From the NCBI RefSeq assembly GCF_014384965.1, contig NZ_JACRSW010000030.1, positions 62,001 to 126,000 on the forward strand: a DNA stretch of 64,000 bases, given 5' to 3'. Below the pieces are notes generated by a model that saw only the letters and a program-made list of their open reading frames with translations, ran no database searches and was not told the origin of the DNA. This document shows positions 36,091-46,700 of the stretch, piece after piece (positions within the stretch are counted from its first letter, which is position 1; each line of letters starts with the position of its first letter). Made by a program: the position numbers and the translations under genes. The stretch is from Jutongia hominis (GTDB lineage: Bacteria; Bacillota; Clostridia; Lachnospirales; Lachnospiraceae).

Positions 36091-38459
36091 GATGCCATCC
36101 TCCCTTTCAGAAGCTTATTAAAGGAACGTACTGTTGCATATTCCAAAAGCAGATTATAGACAAAGAAGCAAAGGTAAGTGGCAACACCATAATAGATCAT
36201 CATTTCCCTGATCACCGGAATGCCCGCCGCATATAACCCAAGCATAACTACTACGGCTGCCAGGAGAGCTTCGATACAATAACGTGTCATTTCAAAAAGG
36301 CTGATCTTATTGATCATATGGATCTGCATACCCATGGATTTCATCACAAAAAAATCTTTGATCTTGATCTTCATTAAAGAACGCAGGATCAGGATTTCTA
36401 CGATGATCAGAACAAGAAGGATTCCGACGGAGATTCCGATAAATACCAGACGATCCATCACTTTATTTTCATTATAATTTACGGAACTGATACGATAAGT
36501 GCTGACTGCCGTATAACCTGCCTTTTCGATATCACGGATCACCTGATCTGTCTTTGTATAATTTTTGATATATACAGAGCACTGCGTACTTTTTCTTGTG
36601 AAGATCTTGTTGAAAAATTCCTCACTGACTTCCAAGATCGCACCACTCTGGTCATTTAGCTTATCGGTTACGTGCAGCTTTTGTCTGACATCATCCAGTT
36701 TTAAGGTTTCTTTCGAAAGACCTTTCCGGTTTGTATTAAATTGAACCGTAAGTGCATCATCCCCCGGAATAATGTCTTCTACAGGGCTCGAATAGGTATC
36801 ATATCCGACAGGCTGTAATAAATGGTTTCTTGAGACTCTGGCCTCACTTCCTTTGAGCTTATCATTGATCACAAGATAGAATTGGTTGCTTCCAAGGTAA
36901 TCCTGTGTTTTCAGATCAAACGAATAAAAAAGCGTACATTGGTCACCATCCGCAGCAGCCGAAAGCATATGACACAGATCATTGTCAAAATAAATCTGAG
37001 ATGTCTTTTCTTTTAATACACCTACGACTTTGAACTTATTATGATAATATGTTTCTGAACCCATGATATTAGATGAAGTAAAATAAATTTCAACGGTACT
37101 GTTTAGCTTCTTCTTCCCATCTTCATATAAAACGATCTCATTACGGCTCTTTGGCAGGCGGCCTTTCTTTAGATCTGCTTTTGTAATGCAGGTAGCCGAA
37201 TGCATGAATTTATTCCGATGAAGGAATTTTACATTTTTATCATCATGATACTGACTGCGTACTCCTGTAGACACTTCCTCATATCCATTGCTTATTACAT
37301 CGGATGTATTTTGCGAACCAGTTGTACCATATGTATAAGTATAATCTTTTCCTTTATCCACATAATAGTTAATATCATTTGCATAATCATACTGGTCTGC
37401 TGTCACTACGTTTCTGATCTGCTTTAGCTTTGCAACATCCTTTGTAGTCATAGCACTTCCGTCTTTTTTACGAACAGAAAGTCTGCTGTCGTTTTTCTGA
37501 TAAAAGATATCTCTGTCATAATTTTTTGTCTTCGTATCATCTGCATTCGCAAAAAGCTCACCGATAAAAACAAAAGAAATTATTGCCGTCAGAAACAAAA
37601 AAGTTCGAAACAGCCATGCTCTTGACTGCTGCGTCTTCGTATTCATACGTGCAAAGATCCTTGCAATGCGGTATTGTTTCTTTTTCCATTCTTTTGTCGT
37701 TGTATCTGCTGTGATATCTTCTCTTTTTGCAGCAGCCATCACTTCCTGCTCTGTTTTGCTGTCTATAACAGATTCATCCTGTTCATTGACCGGTACATCG
37801 ACTACAACTTCTCCATCATGCAGACGAATCTTTCTTGTAACATAAGGTTCTGCCTGATCATAGTTATGTGTAACCATCAAAACAAGCTTATCTTTTGACA
37901 GTTCCTTTAAGAGCTGTATAATCTGGTCTCCGGTCTCACGGTCCAGATTGCCGGTCGGCTCATCTGCCACAATAATAGATGTATTCTTAGCAAGCGCTCT
38001 CGCAATTGACAGTCTCTGCTTTTGTCCACTCGATAATTCCGATGCACGCTGCTTTTCCAGTCCTTTTAATCCTACTTTTTCAAGATATGTCACGGCCTTT
38101 CTTGTAGCTTCCTCTTCCTGATATCCCATGATCAAAAGGGCACTTTTTATATTCTCTACTGTAGTATAATGTCCGATCAGACTGTAATTTTGAAAAACAA
38201 ATCCGATCTCATTTCTTCGGAAATTCTCCCAATCCGCTGCATCATATTGAAAGGTCGGTTCCCCGCAAAAAAACATTTCACCATCATCAAATGCATCCAT
38301 TCCACTGATCACATTAAGCAACGTTGATTTGCCGCTGCCGCTCTCACCGGTGATCGCCACGAATTCTCCAATCTTAAATTCCAGATTTATCTTACGCAAT
38401 GCCTGCGTTACGGACGTATCTGTATAATAATACTTACTGATATTCTGCAATACGATCAT
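36087..38459 (-). CDS. ATPase-FtsX fusion ABC exporter subunit
   Basis: 790 residues with the same layout as its downstream sister: ATPase (Walker A GESGSGKST, Walker B IIVADEPTGNLD), a linker, a helix near 285-305, a large extracellular domain, and three C-terminal FtsX helices (about 665-780). The signature motif is LSSGQKQR rather than LSGGQ, so one composite nucleotide site may be asymmetric. RBS AGGAGG, eight bases, ATG. The leader runs straight out of the giant palindrome at 38474-39002, which any transcript from further upstream would include. The BlaR1-like gene beyond it may sense the exported compound (inference). Confidence 0.88.
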   Translation of the reverse strand: MIVLQNISKYYYTDTSVTQALRKINLEFKIGEFVAITGESGSGKSTLLNVISGMDAFDDGEMFFCGEPTFQYDAADWENFRRNEIGFVFQNYSLIGHYTTVENIKSALLIMGYQEEEATRKAVTYLEKVGLKGLEKQRASELSSGQKQRLSIARALAKNTSIIVADEPTGNLDRETGDQIIQLLKELSKDKLVLMVTHNYDQAEPYVTRKIRLHDGEVVVDVPVNEQDESVIDSKTEQEVMAAAKREDITADTTTKEWKKKQYRIARIFARMNTKTQQSRAWLFRTFLFLTAIISFVFIGELFANADDTKTKNYDRDIFYQKNDSRLSVRKKDGSAMTTKDVAKLKQIRNVVTADQYDYANDINYYVDKGKDYTYTYGTTGSQNTSDVISNGYEEVSTGVRSQYHDDKNVKFLHRNKFMHSATCITKADLKKGRLPKSRNEIVLYEDGKKKLNSTVEIYFTSSNIMGSETYYHNKFKVVGVLKEKTSQIYFDNDLCHMLSAAADGDQCTLFYSFDLKTQDYLGSNQFYLVINDKLKGSEARVSRNHLLQPVGYDTYSSPVEDIIPGDDALTVQFNTNRKGLSKETLKLDDVRQKLHVTDKLNDQSGAILEVSEEFFNKIFTRKSTQCSVYIKNYTKTDQVIRDIEKAGYTAVSTYRISSVNYNENKVMDRLVFIGISVGILLVLIIVEILILRSLMKIKIKDFFVMKSMGMQIHMINKISLFEMTRYCIEALLAAVVVMLGLYAAGIPVIREMMIYYGVATYLCFFVYNLLLEYATVRSFNKLLKGRMAS

Positions 38460-38473
38460 ATCTTCATACCTCC

Positions 38474-39002
38474 TGCCTTTTCAAACATACACAAAGTGCT
38501 TCATAACGATCTTCTTGGGACTATAGCGTGATCTATTTCAGGTGTGTGCATTCACGTTTCTATTTCTTTTGACTTATGGGGGCACTGTTTCATCCGCTAA
38601 GGATATCTAAAATTTTTTGCTTTTTTGCTCTGATTATGGGCGCTCTCATCTGATATAGGGGCAAGACCAGTTCTGATGTACATTGCTGCCGGGGAATCTC
38701 TAAGCCCGTCGCCACTTGCGCTTCAAAAAGTGTTTTTGCTTTTTGAAGTGCTATGTGTGCGCTACGTGGCTTTGCGAAGCGGGAGCGTGTCCCAGGCAAC
38801 AATGCTACTCAGGCTGAGTCGCCCCTATAGTTATGACCCGCGCCCAATCAGCAAAAAAGCATAAAAAATCAGATATCCTAACCGGATGGCGTGTCACCCC
38901 AAAGTCAAAAAGAAATAGAAACGTGAAATATACATTCCATAGATCACGCAATACAGTCCCAAAAAGATCGTTATGAACTACAAGAAGTATGTAGAAAAGG
39001 CA
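38474..39002. repeat. Giant imperfect palindrome, about 529 bp
   Basis: Left and right halves are inverted copies about a centre near 38738. Paired blocks include TGCCTTTTC (38474) with GAAAAGGCA (38994), TTCATAACGATCTT with its complement near 38965-38978, CACGTTTCTATTTCTTTT with AAGAAATAGAAACGTG, GGATATCT with AGATATCC, GCTTTTTTGCT with AGCAAAAAAGC, and a central perfect hairpin CTTCAAAAAG / CTTTTTGAAG. The segment fills nearly all the 700-bp gap between the M56 gene and the fusion exporter operon and has no gene. It starts 15 bp from the exporter start codon. It could be a MITE, an inverted duplication or a giant leader RNA. Confidence 0.85.
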
Positions 39003-39157
39003 CTTTTTGTATATTTGATATATTTGTTCCACACTATTATTTTAGCATGGGGAGGAGGGGATTGCTTACCTGTAAATTCGGACATTGTTTGGGTGCGATT
39101 ATGTGAATAGCTGTAAATGTTCGTGCATTTTAGTTCAAATTACTATGGTAGAAAAGT

Positions 39158-41314
39158 TTATTTGGTGGTCGGTGACGGTGATGCAGAGGCATCGGTGTCA
39201 GCTTCCCTGGAATAAGTAAAGTTCGTTGTCAGCTTCTTTTTGATATCGTATTGGTAGCTTCCTTTTACGGTAATTCCGTTATCTGCCTGTCCCGCAAAGC
39301 CGATCGTCAGGATATCGTCTTTTAATTCCTTTAAATTATAGACAACGACTGCTCCGTCTTCAAATGTAATATCATCTTCTTTGTATTGCTTAAAGACCTT
39401 TGCAAGCTGCGTTGTTCCATCCTCCTGCTGATAATACTGCGTTCGTGTCTTTGTATCATAAACAGTAAAAGTCTGTGCTTTTGTACCGTTATAGATCAGC
39501 ATTGCATAGCGGTTGTTCAAAACATTTTCCTGTGTGATCCACTTTAAGTCGCAATAATATCCATGAATATTATCCCATTTCTTTTGATTTTTTTTCGGGG
39601 AAAGGATAAGCGACCGAATGTCTTCATTGCCATCGCTGTCTTTTTTCGTTGTGACAAGCACTGCCGTACTTCCACTATTGTTTTTCAGCGTATGTTCCTG
39701 TGTTTCTTCTTTTGCTTCTGCTGTGCTGTCTGTCTTATATTGTTCAAGATCTTTCTTTGACAGATCTTTTTGTTCGTATTTTCCTTTTTCCTGATTCCAG
39801 ACATAATATTGCGTCTCTTTGGCAAACGGAACGGAAAATACAGTCGTAATATCTTCGATCGTATCAAGTTCTACAGAAGAAGAAAGTTCCTTTTTCCCAT
39901 TTTTTGAAACTGCCGCACAGATGTCACTGCCGATCACTTGCATATTTTCTTTTTCAAGATTGATCACGCTGTAAGAATATACAGTATAATCTTTGACTTT
40001 TTGTGAGCTGTCTGTCTGCTCTGTCATCCTGTCAAATTCTTTTTGAGACAATGATAACTTCTTTCCTAAAACTGCTTCCTGCGTACCATCACCATTGTAA
40101 TCTCCGACAAACAGGTTCATATCTTTCGGGAATGCATAACTGCCACCGGTGCCAAAAATGTCCTTCATTGAAAGAGATGCAATCCGGTTGTCAAAATCAT
40201 CATACATTCTTAAAGCAAATGTTCCGGTATAAGAATCCTTGTCTGTCTTATCTTTTTCAAGCAATTCTAACTTTAAGATCCGGTCCAGCCCATCCGGGGA
40301 TGAAATATCTGTCTTAGCGATCACGATTCCTTTTATATTTGAAAAAAGGGATCCTTTTGATGAATCAACAGGATTTTGCCAGGTTCCCCCACTCCATGCT
40401 ATCTTCATTGGTGCAAGCAGGAAAAGCAGGATCAATGTAACAGACCATATCAGAAAATTTAACAGCTTTTCTCCGGTCTTATCCCACTTCAGGTACATCA
40501 TTCTCTGAGCACGCTTTTCTACATTTCCCTCACGGATCGTAAAAAGCGACAAATGTAATTTTTTTGATTCTTTTTGAATATTCAAAAGTCCCTGTGCATA
40601 TTCGCGGCATTCGGCTGACGGCTTCTTATGCACTGCCTTTTCATCCGCAAGATATTCTTCATCATGATTCCAAAGAATATAGTAAAGCCACATGACCGGA
40701 TTAAACCAATGGATCGCTGTGATACCGACAACCACGATCCTTTTTGCATTTTCAAAAGAATGTGCCTGTATATGTTGCAAATAATAACGCATATCCCGTG
40801 CATGCATTCCTGCCGGAACGACATGTATCTTATGAAAAAAGCCAAAGCGGACCGGGACAGATGTTGTACCGGATTCTAAAATATCTTCTCCGATCTCTTT
40901 TCCCTGCATCAAAGTCTGCTTCACTCTTCTTTGTACAAAAAATGCACTAAACAGCACCAAAAATACCCCTGCTGCCCATGTCACCGCACAGACAGTAAAT
41001 GCTTTTGTCATATGAACCGGATGCAAAAAAACGGCACTCCAGCTATTCATAATACCGCTTTGCTCTTCTATTGTCAGTCCAAGCGTTGATAAAAAGAGAT
41101 GGTATTGCCTGTTCCAACTGTCAAAAAGACAGATCGGGCTTGATAATGCAACCGGGCAGAGACTCCGCAGATATACAAGCCACCATTCCCATTTCATAAA
41201 TTTCTTTTCCTGATTTCTCATACCAAAACGAAGCAGCAAAACCAAAGGTGCCAAAAAAAGCATCATGCCACTCATTGATAAAACAGTATAAAAAATTCTG
41301 CCAAGCCAGTTCAT
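39158..41314 (-). CDS. BlaR1/MecR1-like M56 membrane protein, catalytic Glu missing
   Basis: 718 residues from ATG at 41314, which has GGAGA seven bases upstream; a further in-frame ATG at 41335 lacks an RBS. Three or four N-terminal helices surround an M56 region. The zinc motif HExxH reads HIQAH (181-185), with Ile replacing the catalytic Glu, while the third-ligand region (WNHDEEYLADEKAV) and IHWFNPVMW are kept. After another helix (about 285-305) lies a 400-residue extracellular domain of unknown family, not the penicillin-binding domain of BlaR1. No BlaI repressor gene is nearby. It is probably a sensor for the neighbouring exporter rather than an active protease (inference). Confidence 0.8.
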   Translation of the reverse strand: MNWLGRIFYTVLSMSGMMLFLAPLVLLLRFGMRNQEKKFMKWEWWLVYLRSLCPVALSSPICLFDSWNRQYHLFLSTLGLTIEEQSGIMNSWSAVFLHPVHMTKAFTVCAVTWAAGVFLVLFSAFFVQRRVKQTLMQGKEIGEDILESGTTSVPVRFGFFHKIHVVPAGMHARDMRYYLQHIQAHSFENAKRIVVVGITAIHWFNPVMWLYYILWNHDEEYLADEKAVHKKPSAECREYAQGLLNIQKESKKLHLSLFTIREGNVEKRAQRMMYLKWDKTGEKLLNFLIWSVTLILLFLLAPMKIAWSGGTWQNPVDSSKGSLFSNIKGIVIAKTDISSPDGLDRILKLELLEKDKTDKDSYTGTFALRMYDDFDNRIASLSMKDIFGTGGSYAFPKDMNLFVGDYNGDGTQEAVLGKKLSLSQKEFDRMTEQTDSSQKVKDYTVYSYSVINLEKENMQVIGSDICAAVSKNGKKELSSSVELDTIEDITTVFSVPFAKETQYYVWNQEKGKYEQKDLSKKDLEQYKTDSTAEAKEETQEHTLKNNSGSTAVLVTTKKDSDGNEDIRSLILSPKKNQKKWDNIHGYYCDLKWITQENVLNNRYAMLIYNGTKAQTFTVYDTKTRTQYYQQEDGTTQLAKVFKQYKEDDITFEDGAVVVYNLKELKDDILTIGFAGQADNGITVKGSYQYDIKKKLTTNFTYSREADTDASASPSPTTK

Positions 41315-41644
41315 CTCATTCTCTCCAATCAACATGTAATACTATAATCATATTGCAAGGACAATCGTATTGCCATCCCCCACGATACAATAGATCATTG
41401 CTATTCCATTTCTACAAACTTACATTTTTTTGAAACAAAAAAGAAACAGCAATTTATATGTAAACATACCTTGCTATCTGTTTTTAATCCCTGCATCATT
41501 ATACACAAATCAAAAAGAAGCCACAACAAATTTGTATTAACTTCTAAACTGTTGTAATATAGTCTTACTTGTTTTTTTACACATTTTGATTATAATTCAG
41601 CCAGACTATAACAAACTGGAAACCATAGAAAGGATTTTGAAATT
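41315..41644. other. Divergent intergenic region between M56 gene and nadE
   Basis: About 330 bp holding the nadE promoter at 41532-41560. On the M56 side I found no convincing minus-strand promoter. No other feature is seen. Confidence 0.6.
41532..41560 (+). promoter_or_regulatory. Predicted nadE promoter
   Basis: TTGTAT, 17 bases, TAATAT, about 85 bases before the start codon. Confidence 0.6.
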
Positions 41645-43591
41645 ATGAAAGACGGTTTTCTTCGTGTCGCTGCTGCCACTCCTGATGTGAGTGTAGCCGA
41701 TATCGCACATAACGTTACCAATATCATTGCCCGGATCAAAGAGGCAAACAGCCGGGATGCCAAGGTTGTTGTATTCCCGGAGCTTTGTATGACCGGTTAT
41801 ACCTGTAATGATCTTTTCCTGCAAGAGCTTCTTCTTGATAAAATTTGTGATGGTTTAAAGGAAATCTTAGCGGCTTCCATCGCTACCGATATGCTGATCG
41901 TAGTCGGTTTCCCTTTCTTTTTGCACAACTCTCTCTATAATGTGGCAGCCGTGATCCATGAAGGAAAGATTCTTGGAATCGTACCAAAACAACACATTCC
42001 AAACTATTCCGAATTCTATGAAGCAAGACATTTTACTACTCCGGGCAAGGGCTATGAACGGATCACTTTAACCGCTCTTGGAGATGCCGGTAAAGACATT
42101 CCTTTTGGAACAAATCTTTTATTTCAGGCAGACAACATGACGGAATTTATACTGGGCATTGATATTTGCGAAGACTTGTGGATGCCTATTCCGCCATCCT
42201 GCGAACATGCATTAGTCGGTGCTACCGTGATCGCAAATCTGTCCGCCAGTGATGAAACTACAGGAAAAGACATTTATCGTCGTGAACTTGTCCGCAACCA
42301 GTCTGCCCGCCTTGTCAGTGGTTACATCTATGCAGATGCCGGTGAGGGTGAATCTTCTACCGATCTTGTCTTTGCCGGACACAATATCATTTCCGAAAAC
42401 GGAACGATCTTAAAAGAGACAAGCCGTTTCCATAATGACATGATTATCAGCGAACTGGACTTGAAAAAACTGATCAGTGAACGCCGCCGGATGAGCACAT
42501 ATGAAACGATTCTTCCGAAAGATGCCGGCTATCTGATCCTGCCATTCCATTTTCATCATGTTGGTACAACGAACCTGACACGTACTTTTACACAGACACC
42601 ATTTGTACCGCAGAACAAAGCAGACCGCGATCGTCGCTGTAATGAAATTTTAAATATTCAGGCATTAGGTCTGAAAAAACGTCTTGCCCATACACATTGC
42701 ACCAGTGCTGTCGTTGGCATTTCAGGCGGACTTGATTCCACACTTGCTCTTTTAGTCACCGCAAAAGCTTTCGATATGCTCGGACTTGACCGCAGCGGCA
42801 TTCTTTCTGTAACAATGCCTTGCTTCGGAACAACAGACCGCACCTATCAGAATGCTTGTGAACTGACAAAAATTCTCGGTGCCACGCTAAAAGAAATTCC
42901 GATCCATGAAGCCGTTAATCTGCATTTCCGGGATATCGGGCATGACAGTTCCGTGCATGATGTCACTTACGAAAATTCACAGGCACGCCAGCGTACATTG
43001 ATCTTAATGAATCTTGCAAACCAGACAAACGGTATGGTGATCGGTACCGGAGATATGTCGGAACTTGCTCTTGGCTGGGCAACTTATAACGGTGATCATA
43101 TGTCTATGTATGGTGTAAACTGTTCTGTTCCGAAAACTCTGGTTCGCTATCTCGTACTGTATTACGCTGAGACAACCAAAGAGCAGAAACTACATGACAT
43201 TTTGCTCGATGTCTTAGACACACCGGTAAGTCCTGAACTTCTGCCTCCTAAAGACGGAAAGATTGCCCAGAAGACGGAAGATATCGTAGGACCATATGAA
43301 TTGCATGATTTCTTCTTATATTACCTGATGCGATTTGGATTCAGACCGGCTAAGATCTACCGACTTGCGAAATATACTTTTGATGGTGTTTATGATGATA
43401 AAACGATCTACAAATGGCTTCGGACCTTCTATTGGCGTTTCTTTGCACAGCAATTTAAGCGTTCCTGCCTGCCGGACGGTCCAAAAGTCGGAAGTGTTGC
43501 GCTGTCTCCGCGCGGTGACTGGCGAATGCCCAGTGATGCCTCTGTCAATCTATGGTTAGCAGAACTCGATAAAATAAACCCGGATGCCTAG
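41645..43591 (+). CDS. nadE: Glutamine-dependent NAD+ synthase
   Basis: 648 residues, the two-domain glutamine-using form. The N-terminal nitrilase-like glutaminase (about 1-290) has the Glu-Lys-Cys triad at E46 (VFPELCMTGY), K115 (VPKQHIPNY) and C175 (GIDICEDLW). The C-terminal ATP-pyrophosphatase domain has the P-loop SGGLDSTLAL. The enzyme makes NAD+ from nicotinic acid adenine dinucleotide, taking ammonia from glutamine and spending ATP. It is the only intact plus-strand gene in the window, with its own promoter, RBS AAAGGA and a bidirectional terminator shared with addA, so it is monocistronic. Confidence 0.97.
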   Translation: MKDGFLRVAAATPDVSVADIAHNVTNIIARIKEANSRDAKVVVFPELCMTGYTCNDLFLQELLLDKICDGLKEILAASIATDMLIVVGFPFFLHNSLYNVAAVIHEGKILGIVPKQHIPNYSEFYEARHFTTPGKGYERITLTALGDAGKDIPFGTNLLFQADNMTEFILGIDICEDLWMPIPPSCEHALVGATVIANLSASDETTGKDIYRRELVRNQSARLVSGYIYADAGEGESSTDLVFAGHNIISENGTILKETSRFHNDMIISELDLKKLISERRRMSTYETILPKDAGYLILPFHFHHVGTTNLTRTFTQTPFVPQNKADRDRRCNEILNIQALGLKKRLAHTHCTSAVVGISGGLDSTLALLVTAKAFDMLGLDRSGILSVTMPCFGTTDRTYQNACELTKILGATLKEIPIHEAVNLHFRDIGHDSSVHDVTYENSQARQRTLILMNLANQTNGMVIGTGDMSELALGWATYNGDHMSMYGVNCSVPKTLVRYLVLYYAETTKEQKLHDILLDVLDTPVSPELLPPKDGKIAQKTEDIVGPYELHDFFLYYLMRFGFRPAKIYRLAKYTFDGVYDDKTIYKWLRTFYWRFFAQQFKRSCLPDGPKVGSVALSPRGDWRMPSDASVNLWLAELDKINPDA

Positions 43592-43633
43592 GACAGCAAA
43601 TCACTAATAATTGAAATACGTTTCCTATTCTAT

Positions 43634-43679
43634 AAAAGAAAAGCAAATGACAACTTCACTGCCACTTGCTTTTCTTTTT
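43634..43679. terminator. Bidirectional terminator between nadE and addA
   Basis: Arms AAAAGAAAAGCAA (43634-43646) and TTGCTTTTCTTTT (43666-43678) are perfectly complementary over 13 bp, with T-rich exits on both strands. It ends the converging nadE and addA transcripts. Confidence 0.88.
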
Positions 43680-43705
43680 CATTTATTATTCCATTCCTCG
43701 TTCTG

Positions 43706-46700
43706 TTATTCCACCGGAATTTCCTTTGATAACGCGAAGGAATAGATAATCTTTTCTTTGACTTTTCGTCCGCTTAACCGTTCCAATGCCTGTGCGTAAT
43801 ACTTAAGCTGTTCTTTGTATTTTTCGACAAGCTCCGTGCCATCTTTTCGTCTGACACGGTCTGTCTTGTAATCCACCAATACAATATCTTCGTCTTCGAA
43901 GAAAAAGGCGTCAATAATTCCCTGTACCATGATCAGTTCTTTACTCTTTTTCTCTGTATAGATCTGATCTGCCGGAATACCAAGCATAAATGGCTGTTCT
44001 AAGCGGAGTGTCTTTTGTTCCTGCGCTGCTGCCATTCTCTTTCCAATATCCGTTTCGAGAAATGCGACAAACTTACGACAATTTAGAAGTTTGGCTTCTT
44101 CCTGTGTCATATAACCATTTTGTACCATTTGTGCCAGATAACGTTGAAAGGCTGCAACATCCCATTTTCCTCCATCACTGCGGATCTGTGCATATGGAAA
44201 ATGTTCCATTACTAAATGATACAACGTACCACGGGCAGTTCCTGAAACTTCCTTCTCTTTCTGTAAAAATGCCGGACGAGGAATTTCAATTTCCGGCAGA
44301 TCTGTTTCAGATACTTTGTCTGCTGCATCTGAATTGCTTTCCTCTATCTGACCAGATTTGCTATTCTTTGTCATGTCTGACTTGTTCATGTAAAAGTCGT
44401 CTTCCTTTAGAAGAGAAAGTTCTTCCTCCTCTTCCATCTTCAATGCATTTTCATAGGATTTTCTTTTTAATTCTGACACAGAAACTTTAATCGGCAGATC
44501 TGTCTCATCCCGATAAGGATATTCGTAGTTCAAACGCTGCAGCAAAGCTTCATGCATATCTTTGTCATAGATACTGTTCGGATCAATATCCCTAAGCTTT
44601 TGTTGTAAAAGAGCTTCCGTTCCAAGCTCCTTAGCTTCTTTTCCGATGATCTCGTCCTGCGAATACACAAAAATGCGGTAAAGTTCATCCTGTGCCAAAC
44701 GATTCCCTTTCAAACTCATAGCATTTCTCAATGAATCACGGGTAAAAAGAGAAGTCATGATCCAGTCAAGATAAGTCTGTGCTTTCTTCAATATCACAAA
44801 ATTCTGTATACTGCTTTGCTGTATCCATCGTTTCAGTACCGTTGACGCATCTTTTACAGCTCCTGTAATATACAGTTTTTCTTTTGCTCTGGTCAACGCC
44901 ACATATAGCACCCGGAGTTCTTCTGCCAGATTTTCCAAAACCATTGCATTCGCGATATATCTTTTAAAAAGACTGGGCTTGCAAACACGCATAGACAGAT
45001 TGATATAATCACAGCCAACTCCATGTTCTCCGTCAATGATCGTTGCCTTTCTTGCATCCATCATATTAAAACGTTTTCCCATGCCTGCCACAAAAACAAC
45101 AGGAAACTCTAAACCTTTACTTTTATGGATCGTCATGATACGAACGGCATTTGTGTTTTCATCCTGTATCGAAGCTTCTCCAAAATCAATATCTGATTTT
45201 TGCAGACTTTCAATATAATAGGTAAAGCCAAAAATGCCACTATGTCCATGACTTTCAAATTCAATCGACTGCTGCAATAAGATGTCTAAATTTGCTTTTC
45301 GTTTTTCTCCTGCCGGCATAGATGCCATATAATCATAATAGCCGCTCTCTTTATAAATCTTGCGTAAAAGTTCGTATACCGAATGAATCTGTACAAAAGA
45401 ACGATATTCCTTTATTTTTTCTACAAATGTAGTTAATTTTATTTTTAAACTTTCTCTGTCTTTTTGCTCTTTTAGGATGGTATCCCATTTCGTCAGGTCA
45501 ATGCCTTTCTCTTTATATTCTTCGAAAACGGACTCTTCTCCTTTTTTCCAACGGCAGAAATCCAAAAATCCCTGTACTCTTTCCCAGAAATCCACGCCAT
45601 CCGGAATACTTCCGATCCATGCCAGTTCATCATCCGTCAGCCGGCAAAAGATCGACCGTAATACAGCACTCAACGCAATATCCTGTCTTGGATTATCGAT
45701 CACATGAAGTAGGTTGAGCACCGTCTCTACTTCCATGCTTGTAAAATATCCTGTCTTGGTATCTGCAAAAGCAGGAATTCCCATTTCATTTAATACTTCG
45801 ATAAATTTCTCACTCCAGCCTGTCATACTGCGGAGCAGAATGGCAATGTCACCAAACCGTACTTTTCTGTATCCATCTTTATCACGGACAAACAAAGGAT
45901 CATCTCCCTGTACCAGTTCCTTGATCTTCTGCCCGATGCCTGCTGCTTCAAACTCCTTTTTATCAAAAACCGCCGCCTGGTCATTCTCCTGATCAAAAAG
46001 AAGTACCTCTGTCAGATCCGCTGTCCGTTCGCTGCATTCTCCAAAATCCGCTCCCGGCACAAGACTTGCCTGCTCATCATAACAGATCCCGCCAAGTTCC
46101 TTCGTCATAATATGTTCAAAAATATAATTAGCGGCTTCCAGCACGCTTGCACGGCTTCGGAAATTCTTATGCAGGTCTATCCTCCGGCAGACGCTCTCTC
46201 CGGTCGCATATTTCTCATATTTATGCAGAAAAAGATCGGGTCTTGCCTGTCGGAAACGGTATATACTCTGCTTAACATCACCGACCATAAAAAGATATGG
46301 TGCGCGGTCCGGACGACTGATAAAATCTTCCTCTAACATATTTTCATCCGCATTACAGCACAGACTGCTCAAAAGAAGCTCCTGCACATAGTTACTGTCC
46401 TGGTATTCATCTGTCAGAATTTCTTCATAATAATCTTGCAATTCCAATGCTGTCTTGCTTGCGTACGCACCGCCATCTCTGTGATCGACCAGAATCTGAA
46501 GTGCAAAATGCTCCATATCTGCAAAATCTACGATTCCTTCTTCTCTCTTTTTCGCAGAAAATGCCTCCGAAAATTCTTTCGTAAGCTTAACAAGCTGAGC
46601 CACCGGCGCTGCCATGCTTTGCATCTCTTCAAACATCATTTCCTCTGATTGGAAGAAGAATTTATCTACAATCTCGTCAATTCCGTTTTTCCAATAAAGA

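Noticed and set aside
33655..38459. The two fusion exporters as a duplicated assembly artefact
   Set aside because: The sequences differ throughout, including the signature motif, and the genes overlap by 4 bp as a normal operon.
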